DNA of 64,000 nt from Grimontia indica (lineage in GTDB: Bacteria; Pseudomonadota; Gammaproteobacteria; Enterobacterales; Vibrionaceae), in contig NZ_ANFM02000007.1 in assembly GCF_000333895.2 (NCBI RefSeq), forward strand, positions 18,085 to 82,084. The letters run 5' to 3'. Below are positions 16,965 through 26,514 of the stretch, in pieces. Position numbers and translations under genes: made by a program. Position 1 is the stretch's first letter. Each line of letters starts with the position of its first letter. The notes under the pieces were generated by a model. That model searched no databases, was not told the DNA's origin, and worked only from the letters and a program-made list of their open reading frames with translations.

Positions 16965-17735
16965 TTAGGGGGCGGTGTAGCGGATATCCTGAAGGTTAAA
17001 ACCCAGCGTTATATCTGTTTTCAACGTCGCGACTTGCTTACAGCGAAGTGCCAGTTCTTTTGTCCCGTCTAACTTTTTCTGCCATTTGGGCTCAACATCT
17101 TCAGCGGCATAAAGTTGTTCCAAGTTGCCATAACGCTGCAGGAGGGTATAAGCGGTTTTAGGGCCAATACCCGGTACACCAGAAACACCGCTAGAGCTAA
17201 TGCCCGTCAGCCCCCAGTAATCGGTCAGTTGCTGAGGCTGAACGGCAAACTCTTTTTCAATAAACGGACTGTCGAGCCAGCGTTGCTGGAAATAATCGCG
17301 TATGCGCAGCGTTGGTTGCAGTAACTGGCAATAGCCTTTGTCGGTTGACACTATGGTGACTTGACCGTCGTGGCTGGCCACTTTGACCGCGAGTGTCGCA
17401 ATCATGTCATCCGCTTCATCGCCGGACGAAAGCAGCGAGTCAATGCCCATATCCCAAAGCGCATCCTGAATCTTATCCAGTCCAGCTTGCAGAGCTTCTG
17501 GCATGGGTTTGCGGCCTTGCTTGTATTCGGGGACCAGCTCAGCCCGCCAGCCTCTGTCCTGCTCCGTATGGTCGAACACAGCGACAATGTGGGTAGGTTC
17601 TGAAGAGCGGATAATCTTGGTCAAAGCGCGGTTGCAGACTTGAATCGTCGAAGCGATATCTTCCGGATCTGGCTGCGCAGCGTGCACCCGGCGGATGAGG
17701 TTCATGGCATCAATGATGACAAGATGAATTGACAT
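16965..17735 (-). CDS. xni: Flap endonuclease Xni (ExoIX)
   Basis: Xni is a 5'-3' exonuclease/flap endonuclease-like protein related to the nuclease domain of DNA polymerase I. The 256-residue product has the PIN-like fold: LVIIDAMNLIRR at the N terminus, SSGDEADDMIATLA with clustered acidic metal ligands, IVSTDKGYCQL, and a helix-hairpin-helix GVPGIGPKTAYTLL. The length equals the family norm. It lies next to ppnN, as in E. coli and Vibrio. Confidence 0.93.
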   Translation of the reverse strand: MSIHLVIIDAMNLIRRVHAAQPDPEDIASTIQVCNRALTKIIRSSEPTHIVAVFDHTEQDRGWRAELVPEYKQGRKPMPEALQAGLDKIQDALWDMGIDSLLSSGDEADDMIATLAVKVASHDGQVTIVSTDKGYCQLLQPTLRIRDYFQQRWLDSPFIEKEFAVQPQQLTDYWGLTGISSSGVSGVPGIGPKTAYTLLQRYGNLEQLYAAEDVEPKWQKKLDGTKELALRCKQVATLKTDITLGFNLQDIRYTAP

Positions 17736-17751
17736 GGATTACCCAAATAAA

Positions 17752-17771
17752 AATGGCCCGTTGGGGCCATT
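17752..17771 (-). terminator. Terminator of ppnN
   Basis: On the minus strand, AATGGCCC pairs with GGGCCATT around a four-base loop and is followed by TTTTATTT, 27 bp past the ppnN stop codon. Confidence 0.8.
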
Positions 17772-17798
17772 CTAATTGCTTGAGAGATAAATGAAAGC

Positions 17799-19169
17799 CT
17801 ATCGCCCATCAGAGCCCTGAACGATCTCGTAACAGGGAATATATTCTGAGCCGGGCAGCTTCATGCGTTGCTGCTCTACAAATCCGCGAAGGAGCTTGTC
17901 CATCTTCTTCATCAGCACAGCATCGCCATTGATCTTGAACGGGCCATTACGCTCAATTTCCCTGATACCTTCCTCTTTAACGTTGCCAGCAACGATGCCT
18001 GAGAAGGCTTGGCGAAGCGCCGAAGCCAGTAGTTCCGGACGCTGATTCATGTGCAGGTCGAGGTTTGCCATGTTTTCATGGGTCGGCTCGAACGGCAGTT
18101 GGAATTCAGGCGCAATTTTCAGTGACCAGTTAAATGAGTAGGCATCACCCGTTGATTGGCGGTGCTCTTTTACCGCAGGCATACCTTGCTTGATGATACG
18201 CGCCGCTTTTGCCGGATCGCCGATCACGATTTGGTAGTACTTGGTGGCTTCCTCACCAATCACATCACGGATGAACTCATCAATAACGCGGAAATAATTG
18301 GCGCTTTCTTTTGGTCCCGTCAGAACCACAGGCATAGGTTGATCAGCATTGTCTGGATGCATCAAGATGCCAAGAAGATACAGTAGCTCTTCAGCGGTAC
18401 CCGCACCGCCAGGGAAGATAATGATGCCATGCCCAACACGCACAAACGCTTCAAGACGTTTTTCGATATCCGGCAGGATCACCAGTTCATTCACAATAGG
18501 ATTGGGTGGTTCAGCAGCAATGATGGAAGGTTCAGTCAAACCAAGGAATCGACTGCCTTTGACGCGTTGTTTTGCGTGGCCAATAGCCGCCCCTTTCATT
18601 GGGCCTTCCATCGCGCCGGGTCCGCAACCGGTGCAGATGTTCAGTTCACGAAGCCCAAGTTCATGACCGACCTCGCGTGTGTATTGGTACTCGATCGGAT
18701 TAATGGAGTGACCGCCCCAACACACTACCAGGTTCGGATCTTTCCCTGGCACCAGAGTTTTGGCATTCCGAAGAATATCGAAAATCAGGTTGGTCACATG
18801 GTTTGAATTGGTCAGGTTGAACACTTTGGCATGCTCAAGCTGGACGTTAACGTGAATGATGTCGCGCAGCACCGAGAACATGTGCTCTTGAATACCACGA
18901 ATGATACGGCCATCAACGAAGGCATGTTCGGGCGGGTTAATCAGCTCTAGCTTCACGCCACGCTCGCGGCGCATCACGCGGATGTCAAAAGACTTATATT
19001 GTTCCAGCAACTCTTTGGAGCTGTCTGTGTGGCTGCCGGAATTCAGTACCGCTAACGAACAGTTGCGATACAGGCGATAAAGGTCGCTTTTCGCAGTGTC
19101 TTTCAGTCTGTCTACTTCAAGCTGGGAAAGAAGATCCATGGCCCCGACGGGGCTGATGTGAGTGATCAT
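17799..19169 (-). CDS. ppnN: Pyrimidine/purine-5'-nucleotide nucleosidase PpnN
   Basis: PpnN (YgdH) hydrolyses nucleoside monophosphates to base and ribose 5-phosphate; in E. coli it is regulated by (p)ppGpp. The 456-residue product has the LOG-type nucleotide-binding motif [18 protein letters not shown] and the preceding [14 protein letters not shown] segment, with conserved extra domains at each end. The ATG at 19169 gives [18 protein letters not shown], matching E. coli, and has AGGAGGTG just before it; a GTG overlapping that binding site is unlikely to be the start. Confidence 0.95.
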   Translation of the reverse strand: MITHISPVGAMDLLSQLEVDRLKDTAKSDLYRLYRNCSLAVLNSGSHTDSSKELLEQYKSFDIRVMRRERGVKLELINPPEHAFVDGRIIRGIQEHMFSVLRDIIHVNVQLEHAKVFNLTNSNHVTNLIFDILRNAKTLVPGKDPNLVVCWGGHSINPIEYQYTREVGHELGLRELNICTGCGPGAMEGPMKGAAIGHAKQRVKGSRFLGLTEPSIIAAEPPNPIVNELVILPDIEKRLEAFVRVGHGIIIFPGGAGTAEELLYLLGILMHPDNADQPMPVVLTGPKESANYFRVIDEFIRDVIGEEATKYYQIVIGDPAKAARIIKQGMPAVKEHRQSTGDAYSFNWSLKIAPEFQLPFEPTHENMANLDLHMNQRPELLASALRQAFSGIVAGNVKEEGIREIERNGPFKINGDAVLMKKMDKLLRGFVEQQRMKLPGSEYIPCYEIVQGSDGR

Positions 19170-19378
19170 AATCACCTCCTGTGTAGAGAAAACACACTGT
19201 ATTAGAGGGAGGGTGTAGGTGACACCATTTCGTTTTTATCAGAATTTATTTTCAATGGTTTAAAAATCAGTGTGTTAATTAACCATACACACAGAAAAGC
19301 GGTTTATCCAGTTCAGGCATTAAAAAACCAAAACGCTGTAGGGTAAGAAAAAGGGGTAGGTGATTGATTGCTTAAGGA

Positions 19379-20935
19379 TTAAGCCCAGACCAGCTTATTG
19401 CGACCGTTGTGTTTGGCGTTGTACAGGGCGTTATCAGCACGTTCCAGTACATCCACTGTGCTGTCATTGTCTTTGAAAAGACTGCCACCGATAGAAACCG
19501 TGATAGTCAGGCGGGTGTCTTTGAACTTGAAGGGCAAACGTGAAACCGTTTCGCGAACATTGTTCAGAAGGGCTTTGCGGGTTTCTTCATCCGCATCCGG
19601 CAACAGGACCACAAACTCTTCACCGCCAAATCGTGCAATAAAGTCAGTATCACGCAGGCATTGGTGAATGGTGCGGGCTACCACTTTCAGCACTTTGTCA
19701 CCGACCAAATGGCCATATTGGTCATTCACGCTCTTGAAATGGTCGATATCGATCATTGCCAGACAGAAAGGCGTCTGGTAGCGAATCCAGCAACGGTATT
19801 CATGTTCCAGGCGATCATCGAGCGCGGCGCGGTTATATACCTTGGTGAGAGGGTCAAGCAGCAGCTTACGCTCCTGATCGCCAAGGCGGCGACGGTAATC
19901 CATGGTTTGTTGATACAGCGCTTCCAGCTTTTGTTCGTTGTGCTGCAACTGCTCCATCAACTGTTGCTCTCGTTCTTCCAACTCGCGATTGCGAGCGACA
20001 AGAGAAGCAAGGTTGACGGCGACCTGTGACAGGTTCGGTCTCAGCTCTTCAAGCGTCTCCGCTTCCTGAAGATGGTTGTGGATAGAGTCAACTGATGCGG
20101 CCAGTTCCTCATTGAGCGAACTGCGCTGGGTAGCAATGGCCTGCGAGCTGTCGATTGAACGGCCATTGTGGCGCTGCAGAATCGACAAATCTTCATTGAG
20201 CTGGGAAAGAAACGCTTGAGACGCTTTGCGCTCATTGCGCGTTCCGTCGAGGATCAGCTGAACAGATTCCAGAGTGAGTTCAAGCAGGGTCTGTGCATCC
20301 GGTGATAGCAACAAGCGGCTACGGATATCCAACAAGCGGTCTCCAACTTCGCCGTCAAAGTCGAGTTCGGTGATCAGGTGTTGGAGTTCGCTGCATAGCT
20401 GGTTGATGCGATCGATGTTCAGCAGATCGCGGGCACTGAGGCCGTTGGATGGCAGAGAAAGTAATTTGAGGGCGCGTTCATAAAGCTGAAGCAGTGCCAC
20501 AATTTTTTCAGTGCTGCCTTTTTGTTCTGCGGCAGGGCTGGTCAACAGAGTACGCAGGTCGCGTTTTAATTGCGCAGGCAAGCCGGGCAGACACTTAAGC
20601 GTTTCCCCGCTTTGCTGGAACTGGCATTCCAGTGAATCTTTAGCACGTTCCGTTGCCTGATTGTGTCTGTTGACCATGCGCTCTACCAATGCAAGTTGCG
20701 GGATCAATCTACTGACATCTTCCTGAGAGTCAAGCTCACGTCGGATTTGTGAGAGGCGCTCGTTGAGAAGAGGGTCATCATGAGCCTGGGAGGCTGCAAT
20801 TAATCGTGAAATGAGACGTTTCAGGATCGTCGCTTCGCGCCGCGATTTAAGGGCTAAATCACGGAAAACCAGCTGGGATTGCTGCAACTTTTCTTTCAAT
20901 AGAATGACATCGTCATCTGACGAGAAGTTGGACAT
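19379..20935 (-). CDS. Diguanylate cyclase with long N-terminal coiled-coil region
   Basis: GGDEF enzymes make cyclic di-GMP from two GTP. The C-terminal domain (about 355-518) is intact: active site GGEEF at 437-441 and, five residues before it, the inhibitory-site motif RDTD (428-431). The N-terminal 340 residues are charged, leucine-rich and mainly helical, with a strong coiled coil near 300-350. I see no membrane segment, so the protein is probably cytosolic with an unknown sensory input. It lies just downstream of a gene for a TPR protein with a degenerate GGDEF-like domain on the same strand, a suggestive pairing. Confidence 0.92.
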   Translation of the reverse strand: MSNFSSDDDVILLKEKLQQSQLVFRDLALKSRREATILKRLISRLIAASQAHDDPLLNERLSQIRRELDSQEDVSRLIPQLALVERMVNRHNQATERAKDSLECQFQQSGETLKCLPGLPAQLKRDLRTLLTSPAAEQKGSTEKIVALLQLYERALKLLSLPSNGLSARDLLNIDRINQLCSELQHLITELDFDGEVGDRLLDIRSRLLLSPDAQTLLELTLESVQLILDGTRNERKASQAFLSQLNEDLSILQRHNGRSIDSSQAIATQRSSLNEELAASVDSIHNHLQEAETLEELRPNLSQVAVNLASLVARNRELEEREQQLMEQLQHNEQKLEALYQQTMDYRRRLGDQERKLLLDPLTKVYNRAALDDRLEHEYRCWIRYQTPFCLAMIDIDHFKSVNDQYGHLVGDKVLKVVARTIHQCLRDTDFIARFGGEEFVVLLPDADEETRKALLNNVRETVSRLPFKFKDTRLTITVSIGGSLFKDNDSTVDVLERADNALYNAKHNGRNKLVWA

Positions 20936-21066
20936 AAAACGCGACTACATCTCCGAACTTCAATGCAGCACGAAAAAAGTCTGCAATAGAAGTTACTATT
21001 TCACCATTACATGTGGGCAACGGTTAGCTATAACGGTTTATTACTAGGGCTATCAATAGATTGGCG

Positions 21067-23337
21067 TCAGTTTTTATCAGATTCGTGAACCGTCTGCCAG
21101 TTAATTCCGCTGAGTGCCGAAGTTTTGACCTTGATAAGACCTGTGTTGATGCCGTCCAGACAAGCCTGACGAACATTGTTGTCAGCAAAACAGGCGGCAG
21201 GTGTCGAATCTATGGCGCTTAAATGCACCCATTGGCTGGTGTGTTCGAGTTTACTGGCCTGACGTGCTGCACTCGTTGCCATCAGTAGGATGTCTATCAA
21301 TTCCTTGTCGTTTATTGAGGTAAAAGCGCGTGGCAGGAAGGGGTAATCCGCCATACCGATACGAAGACGGTCATCGACGTCTTCAAGTCTGCTTTCCTGG
21401 ACAAAATCATCAATGAGCGACTGGATTTTTCCAGCCAGCTTTTCAGGTTCATTCAGCGTTTCTGCATTTGGCTCAATGTAAATGAACATGGCGTCAGAGA
21501 AGTGATAAAGGCGCGTTGGCTTCTCGATATGGGATTGTAGGTAGTCCCCAAGTTTTCGTTCTAACTCTAACCCTTGGTGGTAACCGTGTTGAAGATAAAC
21601 CACCTTAAGAAACGGTACTTCAAACATCGCGAAGCTGAGTTTGTCGCTCAAGGGCTCATGGATCATCTCGCCGAGATACCACTGTTCGAAGTGAGCACTG
21701 CTTTTCGCCAGAGAATTAGAGAGTCTGTCGTTCAGCATACGCAGGTTTCTTAGTCCACTTCTTGGGTGGGTGTAGAGCTCTTTTTGTAGATCTTCCAGCT
21801 GATGTTGGCGAAGATTCGCAGCCCGATGTCGCAGCACCAAAACCAGCAACAACACGGCCAGGCCCCCCAACAGAAACAGGTTGATTTTCTTCTGTTCGAC
21901 AATGATTTCTTCGTCGGCAGCCTGTTTTCGCTGCATATCTTCAAGCTGCAGTTGGCGTTCAATCACACGCTGACGATGTTTGAACGATTCCGCTTCGAGT
22001 ATCTGCTTTTGGCTTTCATTGCGTTTTTCGAGCATGTCGAAGCGGCGTTGGATGTTCAGTGCCTGCTTGAAATCACCTTTTTGCTCATAAGCCTGTGATA
22101 GACGGGCTAGACATTCGATCATCAATCCCCGGTTTTTCAACGCTTCTGCGTTTGTCATCGCTTGTTTCAGCGCATCAATAGCAACATCAGGCTCTTTGTT
22201 TATCACCGCCAACTCTCCTTTGAGGATGAGAGCCTGTGCCAGTGGCAGGTTTAGTTCGTGTTCACTGGCCACCTTGATGGCGCGGGTCGCGTATTCCTCT
22301 GCTTGACCAAAGCGCAGTAGCTTGAGGTAGGTTCGTGCTATCGAGACGTTGATATCGGCAATGTTCGTTGCTCTGGAGAGCAAGTTTTCCAGGTCTAGTG
22401 CGTTGAAGTAATGAACCAGTGCGAAGTTGTAGCGACCCTGTTGGCTGTATATGTTGGCCAGAAGGGTTTGGGTTTCGGACAGTCCGCGGCTCAGATCGTA
22501 TTGTTCGTAGAATTCAGCAGCCTGATTAGCGTGTTGCAACGCTTTATCCATTGCACCTTGCTGCTGGTAGAGTTTGGTCAAGGAAAGACTGGCGCTAGCA
22601 ATCTGTGAAGCAAAGTCATTTTCGCTGGCAAGCCAGTACGCGCTGAGAAGCTCAGAAAGCGCACGCTCGTAAGATTCTATCCCAAGGTAATAATTGCCAA
22701 TGGCAATTTGGTAACGCACCTTCTGTTCCAGATCTGGCTGCTCACCCAAAGCCTGTTCCACCTGAGAAAACTGCGCAAGGCTTTCTGCTTCTGTCTCGTC
22801 GCTGGTGGTGATCATCGCGTTGAGTAGTTTGGCTTCGAAATCGATTCGCTCAACGCTAGTCGTTTTCGGACCTTTTTGGCCAGCGATAGTGTTCAGCAGC
22901 GCTTGTAAGAGGGCGACAGCGTCGTCGGGCTTATCATCGAGATAATAGAGTATGCTGGCCTGCGTGAGCATGATTTCAAGCTTGGCTTGCTTCATGCCGT
23001 GTCCTTCGACCGTGCTTTTTGCGTTATCTAATGCCTGCCATGCCGCTTCCTGATTGCCAAGGGCGCTGTGTGCTTTGGCGGTGATAAGGTAGGCGTGCAC
23101 TGTGTTCAACGGCGTGCGGATAGAGCGGTCGGATTCGTTGTTGCTGTGGGGACGGTTAGTCGATTCGGCCAAACGGCGTTGCAACAGGTAGCGCTCTGTG
23201 ACGGCCAGCGCTTTCTCTGGTGCGGTGGGGATCAATGCTTCTGCTTCCGCCAAAATCGGTGTGGAATAGAGTTTGGCATCGGCATAGACACTAAAGAACA
23301 AAGAGAAAGAAAACAGTGCGGCTGGCAAGAATCGCAT
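21067..23337 (-). CDS. TPR-repeat membrane protein with degenerate GGDEF-like domain
   Basis: The 756-residue product has a signal peptide (about 1-21), a large periplasmic region of tetratricopeptide repeats (about 80-440), a coiled coil (about 440-483), one transmembrane segment (485-503) and a cytoplasmic domain of about 250 residues. That domain has GGDEF-like landmarks: PRSGLRNLRMLNDRL where active enzymes have LTGLxNRR, and HFSDAMF (612-618) where GGDEF is expected. The catalytic glycines and acidic pair are therefore missing, and it should not make cyclic di-GMP. It may sense something in the periplasm and act as a binding or partner protein for the active cyclase encoded downstream. 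The GGDEF relationship is inferred from pattern only. Confidence 0.8.
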   Translation of the reverse strand: MRFLPAALFSFSLFFSVYADAKLYSTPILAEAEALIPTAPEKALAVTERYLLQRRLAESTNRPHSNNESDRSIRTPLNTVHAYLITAKAHSALGNQEAAWQALDNAKSTVEGHGMKQAKLEIMLTQASILYYLDDKPDDAVALLQALLNTIAGQKGPKTTSVERIDFEAKLLNAMITTSDETEAESLAQFSQVEQALGEQPDLEQKVRYQIAIGNYYLGIESYERALSELLSAYWLASENDFASQIASASLSLTKLYQQQGAMDKALQHANQAAEFYEQYDLSRGLSETQTLLANIYSQQGRYNFALVHYFNALDLENLLSRATNIADINVSIARTYLKLLRFGQAEEYATRAIKVASEHELNLPLAQALILKGELAVINKEPDVAIDALKQAMTNAEALKNRGLMIECLARLSQAYEQKGDFKQALNIQRRFDMLEKRNESQKQILEAESFKHRQRVIERQLQLEDMQRKQAADEEIIVEQKKINLFLLGGLAVLLLVLVLRHRAANLRQHQLEDLQKELYTHPRSGLRNLRMLNDRLSNSLAKSSAHFEQWYLGEMIHEPLSDKLSFAMFEVPFLKVVYLQHGYHQGLELERKLGDYLQSHIEKPTRLYHFSDAMFIYIEPNAETLNEPEKLAGKIQSLIDDFVQESRLEDVDDRLRIGMADYPFLPRAFTSINDKELIDILLMATSAARQASKLEHTSQWVHLSAIDSTPAACFADNNVRQACLDGINTGLIKVKTSALSGINWQTVHESDKN

Positions 23338-23387
23338 GGCTGAATAATGTCGTTTCCGGGTCTACAGACCCTCATCGGATAAAGAAA

Positions 23388-23413
23388 AACAGGCTCTGAA
23401 GTCAGAGCCTGTT
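23388..23413 (-). terminator. Terminator of queF
   Basis: AACAGGCTCTGA pairs perfectly with TCAGAGCCTGTT; on the minus strand a T-rich run (TTTTTCTTT) follows, eight bases past the queF stop codon. Confidence 0.85.
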
Positions 23414-23420
23414 CGCGAGG

Positions 23421-24266
23421 TTATTGACGCGCCAATCGATTGTTTTCGCTTGGCGTTTTACCCATATTAGTACGGTATGGGTTGATGTCTAGGCCACCAC
23501 GACGGGTGTAACGTGCATAAACGGTCAAAAGCTCTGGTTGGCAGTACTTCATCAGATCAGTGAAGATGCGCTCAACACACTGCTCATGGAACTCATTATG
23601 GCGGCGGAATGACACAATGTAGCGCAGCAATTTTTCACGGTTGATGCGCTTACCTTTATAAGCAATGCGTACAGAGCCCCAATCTGGCTGGCTGGTGATC
23701 AGGCAGTTAGACTTCAACAGATTACTGTTCAGGGTTTCAGTCACTACTGGCCCTTCAGCCGCGCCTTCGAGCAGTGATGAATCGAACTCATAGTTGTCGA
23801 TTTCGATATCTTGCTCGTCAATGTTCTCGCCACCAAAAGCAATCACTGGGGTATTGGTGAACTCTTCCAGAGGGGAAAGTGTTACGTCCACATCAGCACC
23901 TGCACACGCTGATAGGTCTTTCGCCAGCGCGTCTACCACTTCCTGCCAGCTTTCAAACTTGGTTTGGTTAAAACTGTTCAGATAAAGCTTGAAAGACTTG
24001 GATTCAATCAGGTTTGGCGTCGTGGATGGCAGGCGAACTTCACCAATCGCCACCTGCGGTAGCCCTTTTTTGTTCAGCCAAGACAGTTCGTAGAGCGTCC
24101 AGATATCGTACCCGGTAAATGGCAGCGAATCGCCCAAATCAAGGTCATCGCGGTTAAGGCTTCGTGGTACGGGTTGCAGCAGCTCAGGGGCATAATGCTC
24201 CTGATAGTCCGTTTTCTGACCCAACGTCAGGCCAGCAAGTTCTTTTGCATCTTGATATTTGCTCAT
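23421..24266 (-). CDS. queF: NADPH-dependent 7-cyano-7-deazaguanine reductase
   Basis: QueF reduces the nitrile preQ0 to the amine preQ1 in queuosine biosynthesis. The 281-residue, two-lobe (YqcD-type) product starts [17 protein letters not shown] and has the catalytic Cys188 in [16 protein letters not shown], with the conserved [12 protein letters not shown] and HEQCVERI stretches. The ATG at 24266 matches the E. coli start; an in-frame extension to 24299 is not conserved. It is divergent from syd, as in enterobacteria. Confidence 0.96.
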   Translation of the reverse strand: MSKYQDAKELAGLTLGQKTDYQEHYAPELLQPVPRSLNRDDLDLGDSLPFTGYDIWTLYELSWLNKKGLPQVAIGEVRLPSTTPNLIESKSFKLYLNSFNQTKFESWQEVVDALAKDLSACAGADVDVTLSPLEEFTNTPVIAFGGENIDEQDIEIDNYEFDSSLLEGAAEGPVVTETLNSNLLKSNCLITSQPDWGSVRIAYKGKRINREKLLRYIVSFRRHNEFHEQCVERIFTDLMKYCQPELLTVYARYTRRGGLDINPYRTNMGKTPSENNRLARQ

Positions 24267-24328
24267 ACGGTTTTGCCACGGATCGATTAGAATGCGCAAA
24301 GTTTACTGAATCTTGAGGAATCTTGCTA

Positions 24329-24874
24329 ATGAATCACTCTGTCTCCCGTGCGCTTTGGTCTTTCAGTGAGCGCTTTGTGGACGCCTGGCACAAGAAACAC
24401 GGTTCTAAGCCACAAAGCGAGGCCTATCTTGGCCTGGAATCGCCTTGTGTGGTGCAGGAAACTGACGAGGTGGTGATTTGGCAACCGGTTCAACGTAAAG
24501 AGCTGGCGGATTTCTCCAATGTTGAAGAAGGCATTGGTATTTCGTTGCATGAGGACATTAAGTCGTTTTATGCGGGACAGTATTGCGGTGATATGACGGC
24601 AAGGTTTGACGGACACTCTCTGGAGCTCATCCAAGTGTGGAGCGAAGAAGACTTACCGCGTCTTCAAGAGAACATGCTGGGCCATCTTCTGATGCAAAAA
24701 CGCCTTAAACACAACCCGACCATCTTTATTGCGGCGACGGATGATGAACTGGATGTGGTTTCGATTTGTAACGTCAGCGGTGAAGTGATCAAGGAGCGTA
24801 TTGGCACCAAACAGCGAATGGTGCTGGCACCCAACATTGAAGCGTTTCTAGAGCAGTTAGAGCCAGAGGTATAA
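24329..24874 (+). CDS. syd: SecY-interacting protein Syd
   Basis: Syd binds the SecY translocon subunit on the cytoplasmic side and is thought to act in quality control of SecYEG. The 181-residue product has the same length as E. coli Syd, begins MNHSVSRALWSFSERFVDAW and contains the acidic SecY-binding surface. The ATG at 24329 is preferred over an in-frame TTG at 24323. It is immediately followed by the DUF2310 gene (six bases). Confidence 0.93.
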   Translation: MNHSVSRALWSFSERFVDAWHKKHGSKPQSEAYLGLESPCVVQETDEVVIWQPVQRKELADFSNVEEGIGISLHEDIKSFYAGQYCGDMTARFDGHSLELIQVWSEEDLPRLQENMLGHLLMQKRLKHNPTIFIAATDDELDVVSICNVSGEVIKERIGTKQRMVLAPNIEAFLEQLEPEV

Positions 24875-24880
24875 TCGTCT

Positions 24881-25654
24881 ATGTATGTGGTTGAACTGAC
24901 GTTTGAGTGCTTCGACGATACAACCATTTCTGCGGTAGACCGCGCAGTAAATGGCCTGATGGATGCCCTTCGCTACAACGGTCAGGTGCTGGGGCGCGAA
25001 TTTCCGATGGTACTGGGCGATGGGCAATTCCATGTCCGAGCTGTTTGTCCTGAAAAAGATAGTCTGAACCCTAAGAACAATAGCCCACAGGTTAAACAGA
25101 AGTTGAACCAACTGGCGGATGCGAGTCTTTTGTCACCCAAGGTGAAGGTGTTAGGGCGTGATATCAATTCTGAAGAGAGCGCACCAGAGATTGAGCGCAG
25201 CTGGCAGGTGATGTACACCACTTATGTTCATACCTGTTCACCGTTGCGTTGCGGTGAAACCTTATTGCCCATACCGCTTTACCACATCCCTGCGACCTTT
25301 AACGGCGATCATAAAGCGGAAGTGAAGTGGCAAACTGAATGGCAAGCGTGCGATGAAATTCAGATGGCTGGGGCGTTCAAAGCTGAACACGCCGCGCTGG
25401 CGGAAATTCAGGACGTAGAGAGTCTGCTGTTTCGAAAAGGCTGGGACATTCGCGGACGTATCGAGTATCTGACCAAAGTGCCCACCTATTACTATCAGTA
25501 CCGTGTTGGCGGGAAGGATGCGGAATCGGAGTTGACTCGGAAATGCCCAAAATGCGGTGGCGACTGGTTACTTGAGTCACCACTGCACGATGTATTCCAC
25601 TTCAAATGCGACGATTGTCGGTTGGTATCGAACTTATCGTGGGATTTTCAGTAA
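24881..25654 (+). CDS. DUF2310 family zinc-ribbon protein
   Basis: The 257-residue product belongs to DUF2310, described as zinc-ribbon-containing and possibly nucleic acid-binding. The C terminus shows the ribbon CPKCGG...FKCDDCRL, two CxxC pairs about 20 residues apart; the rest is a mixed alpha/beta domain without recognisable catalytic motifs. It begins six bases after syd and is likely in the same transcript. Function is unknown. Confidence 0.85.
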   Translation: MYVVELTFECFDDTTISAVDRAVNGLMDALRYNGQVLGREFPMVLGDGQFHVRAVCPEKDSLNPKNNSPQVKQKLNQLADASLLSPKVKVLGRDINSEESAPEIERSWQVMYTTYVHTCSPLRCGETLLPIPLYHIPATFNGDHKAEVKWQTEWQACDEIQMAGAFKAEHAALAEIQDVESLLFRKGWDIRGRIEYLTKVPTYYYQYRVGGKDAESELTRKCPKCGGDWLLESPLHDVFHFKCDDCRLVSNLSWDFQ

Positions 25655-25670
25655 TCCTACTTTAAGCCAA

Positions 25671-25949
25671 TTAAGGAAGGCGTTGCTCAAGGGCTTCAAG
25701 ACGTTCTGTCAGTGCCTTAACCTGCTCTTCTAAATCTTTAATGCGGGCTTCCGCACTGTCATCCTTTTTCACCAGCTCGACTTTTGGCACTGTGCCGCTT
25801 TTTTTCCAACGCTGGAGCGCGCTGATGATAAGCGGCATGGGCACCGGGCTGGTGAGACGACTTTTAATTAACGCGACAGTCGGCTCTTTCCCCTCACTCA
25901 CCAAAGATTGAATGGCTTGCTCAAGTAGGGGGGTAAAATCAGTACTCAT
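25671..25949 (-). CDS. Small HTH plus coiled-coil protein, resembling the KfrA N-terminus
   Basis: The 92-residue product has two parts. Residues 1-50 look like a helix-turn-helix region (EGKEPTVALIKSRLTSPVPMPLIISALQRWKKSG), similar in style to the N-terminal domain of KfrA-type DNA-binding proteins. Residues 65-92 form a heptad-rich coiled coil (ARIKDLEEQVKALTERLEALEQRL). This suggests a small dimeric DNA-binding protein, but homology is inferred by eye. AAGAGA precedes the ATG. It is convergent with the DUF2310 gene. Confidence 0.7.
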   Translation of the reverse strand: MSTDFTPLLEQAIQSLVSEGKEPTVALIKSRLTSPVPMPLIISALQRWKKSGTVPKVELVKKDDSAEARIKDLEEQVKALTERLEALEQRLP

Positions 25950-26016
25950 TGTCTCTTCCCTAATTTCAAAATCCGTGGTTTACACGACGTGGCTAGGGGC
26001 AATGAATAACGCAACT

Positions 26017-26250
26017 TCAGTCCTTACGCAATAAAGTATCGAGAGTGTCAATTTGCTCAACCCAATCGGCATCCTGCAACTTTGCCTCTTCGAGAAACTG
26101 TTTTTGACTCGCAGACCAAAAAGCAGCTGAGGTTAAATTTTCACCTGATTCTAAATGGTGATCAGCAATAAAGGAGTTGATAGCTTCTCTATCAGAGGGG
26201 AGCCCCAATTGCTGAAACAGGTTTTCAAGATTGTGGTTAAACACTTCCAT
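26017..26250 (-). CDS. DUF2789 family protein
   Basis: The 77-residue acidic product fits DUF2789, with the characteristic NLFQQLGLPSDREAINSFIADHH and FWSASQKQFLEEAKLQDADWVEQIDTLDTLLR segments. Function is unknown. The ATG at 26250 is chosen because GGAGGA lies just upstream; an ATG at 26265 overlaps that binding site. It is divergent from csrB, and the VarA/GacA-type box lies 80 bp upstream of its start. Confidence 0.82.
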   Translation of the reverse strand: MEVFNHNLENLFQQLGLPSDREAINSFIADHHLESGENLTSAAFWSASQKQFLEEAKLQDADWVEQIDTLDTLLRKD

Positions 26251-26330
26251 CAATGTTTCCTCCATCGGCCCAACGACTTTTTAGTGTTTCGAAAGTATAG
26301 AAGCTCGTGTTCAATCCGGTCTCAATCGCT

Positions 26331-26348
26331 TGTGAGAGATCTCTTACA
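26331..26348. promoter_or_regulatory. VarA/GacA/UvrY binding site upstream of csrB
   Basis: TGTGAGAGATCTCTTACA matches the GacA-box consensus TGTAAG-N6-CTTACA with one substitution. It lies about 165-185 bp before the inferred csrB start, a distance typical for UvrY/GacA/VarA control of csrB/rsm RNA genes. Confidence 0.85.
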
Positions 26349-26481
26349 AACTGGTAGGACTATCCTGTTTTCTTACGAGGAAATGTCTTTTTTCTTTTTA
26401 TTAAAGACATTAAAAACAATGAGTTACTATTTGTGTTTTGCTGAGGGACTAATTTTGTGACTGCAGTCTGGCTTGGGTGGG

Positions 26482-26509
26482 TTGCTTAGGAAACTGTTTC
26501 GCGTAATCT
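26482..26509 (+). promoter_or_regulatory. Inferred csrB promoter
   Basis: A -35-like TTGCTT (26482-26487) and a -10-like TAATCT (26504-26509) are separated by 16 bp. They would place the transcript start near 26515, where the 5' hairpin GTGTC...GACAC begins. Confidence 0.5.
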
Positions 26510-26514
26510 TTGCG

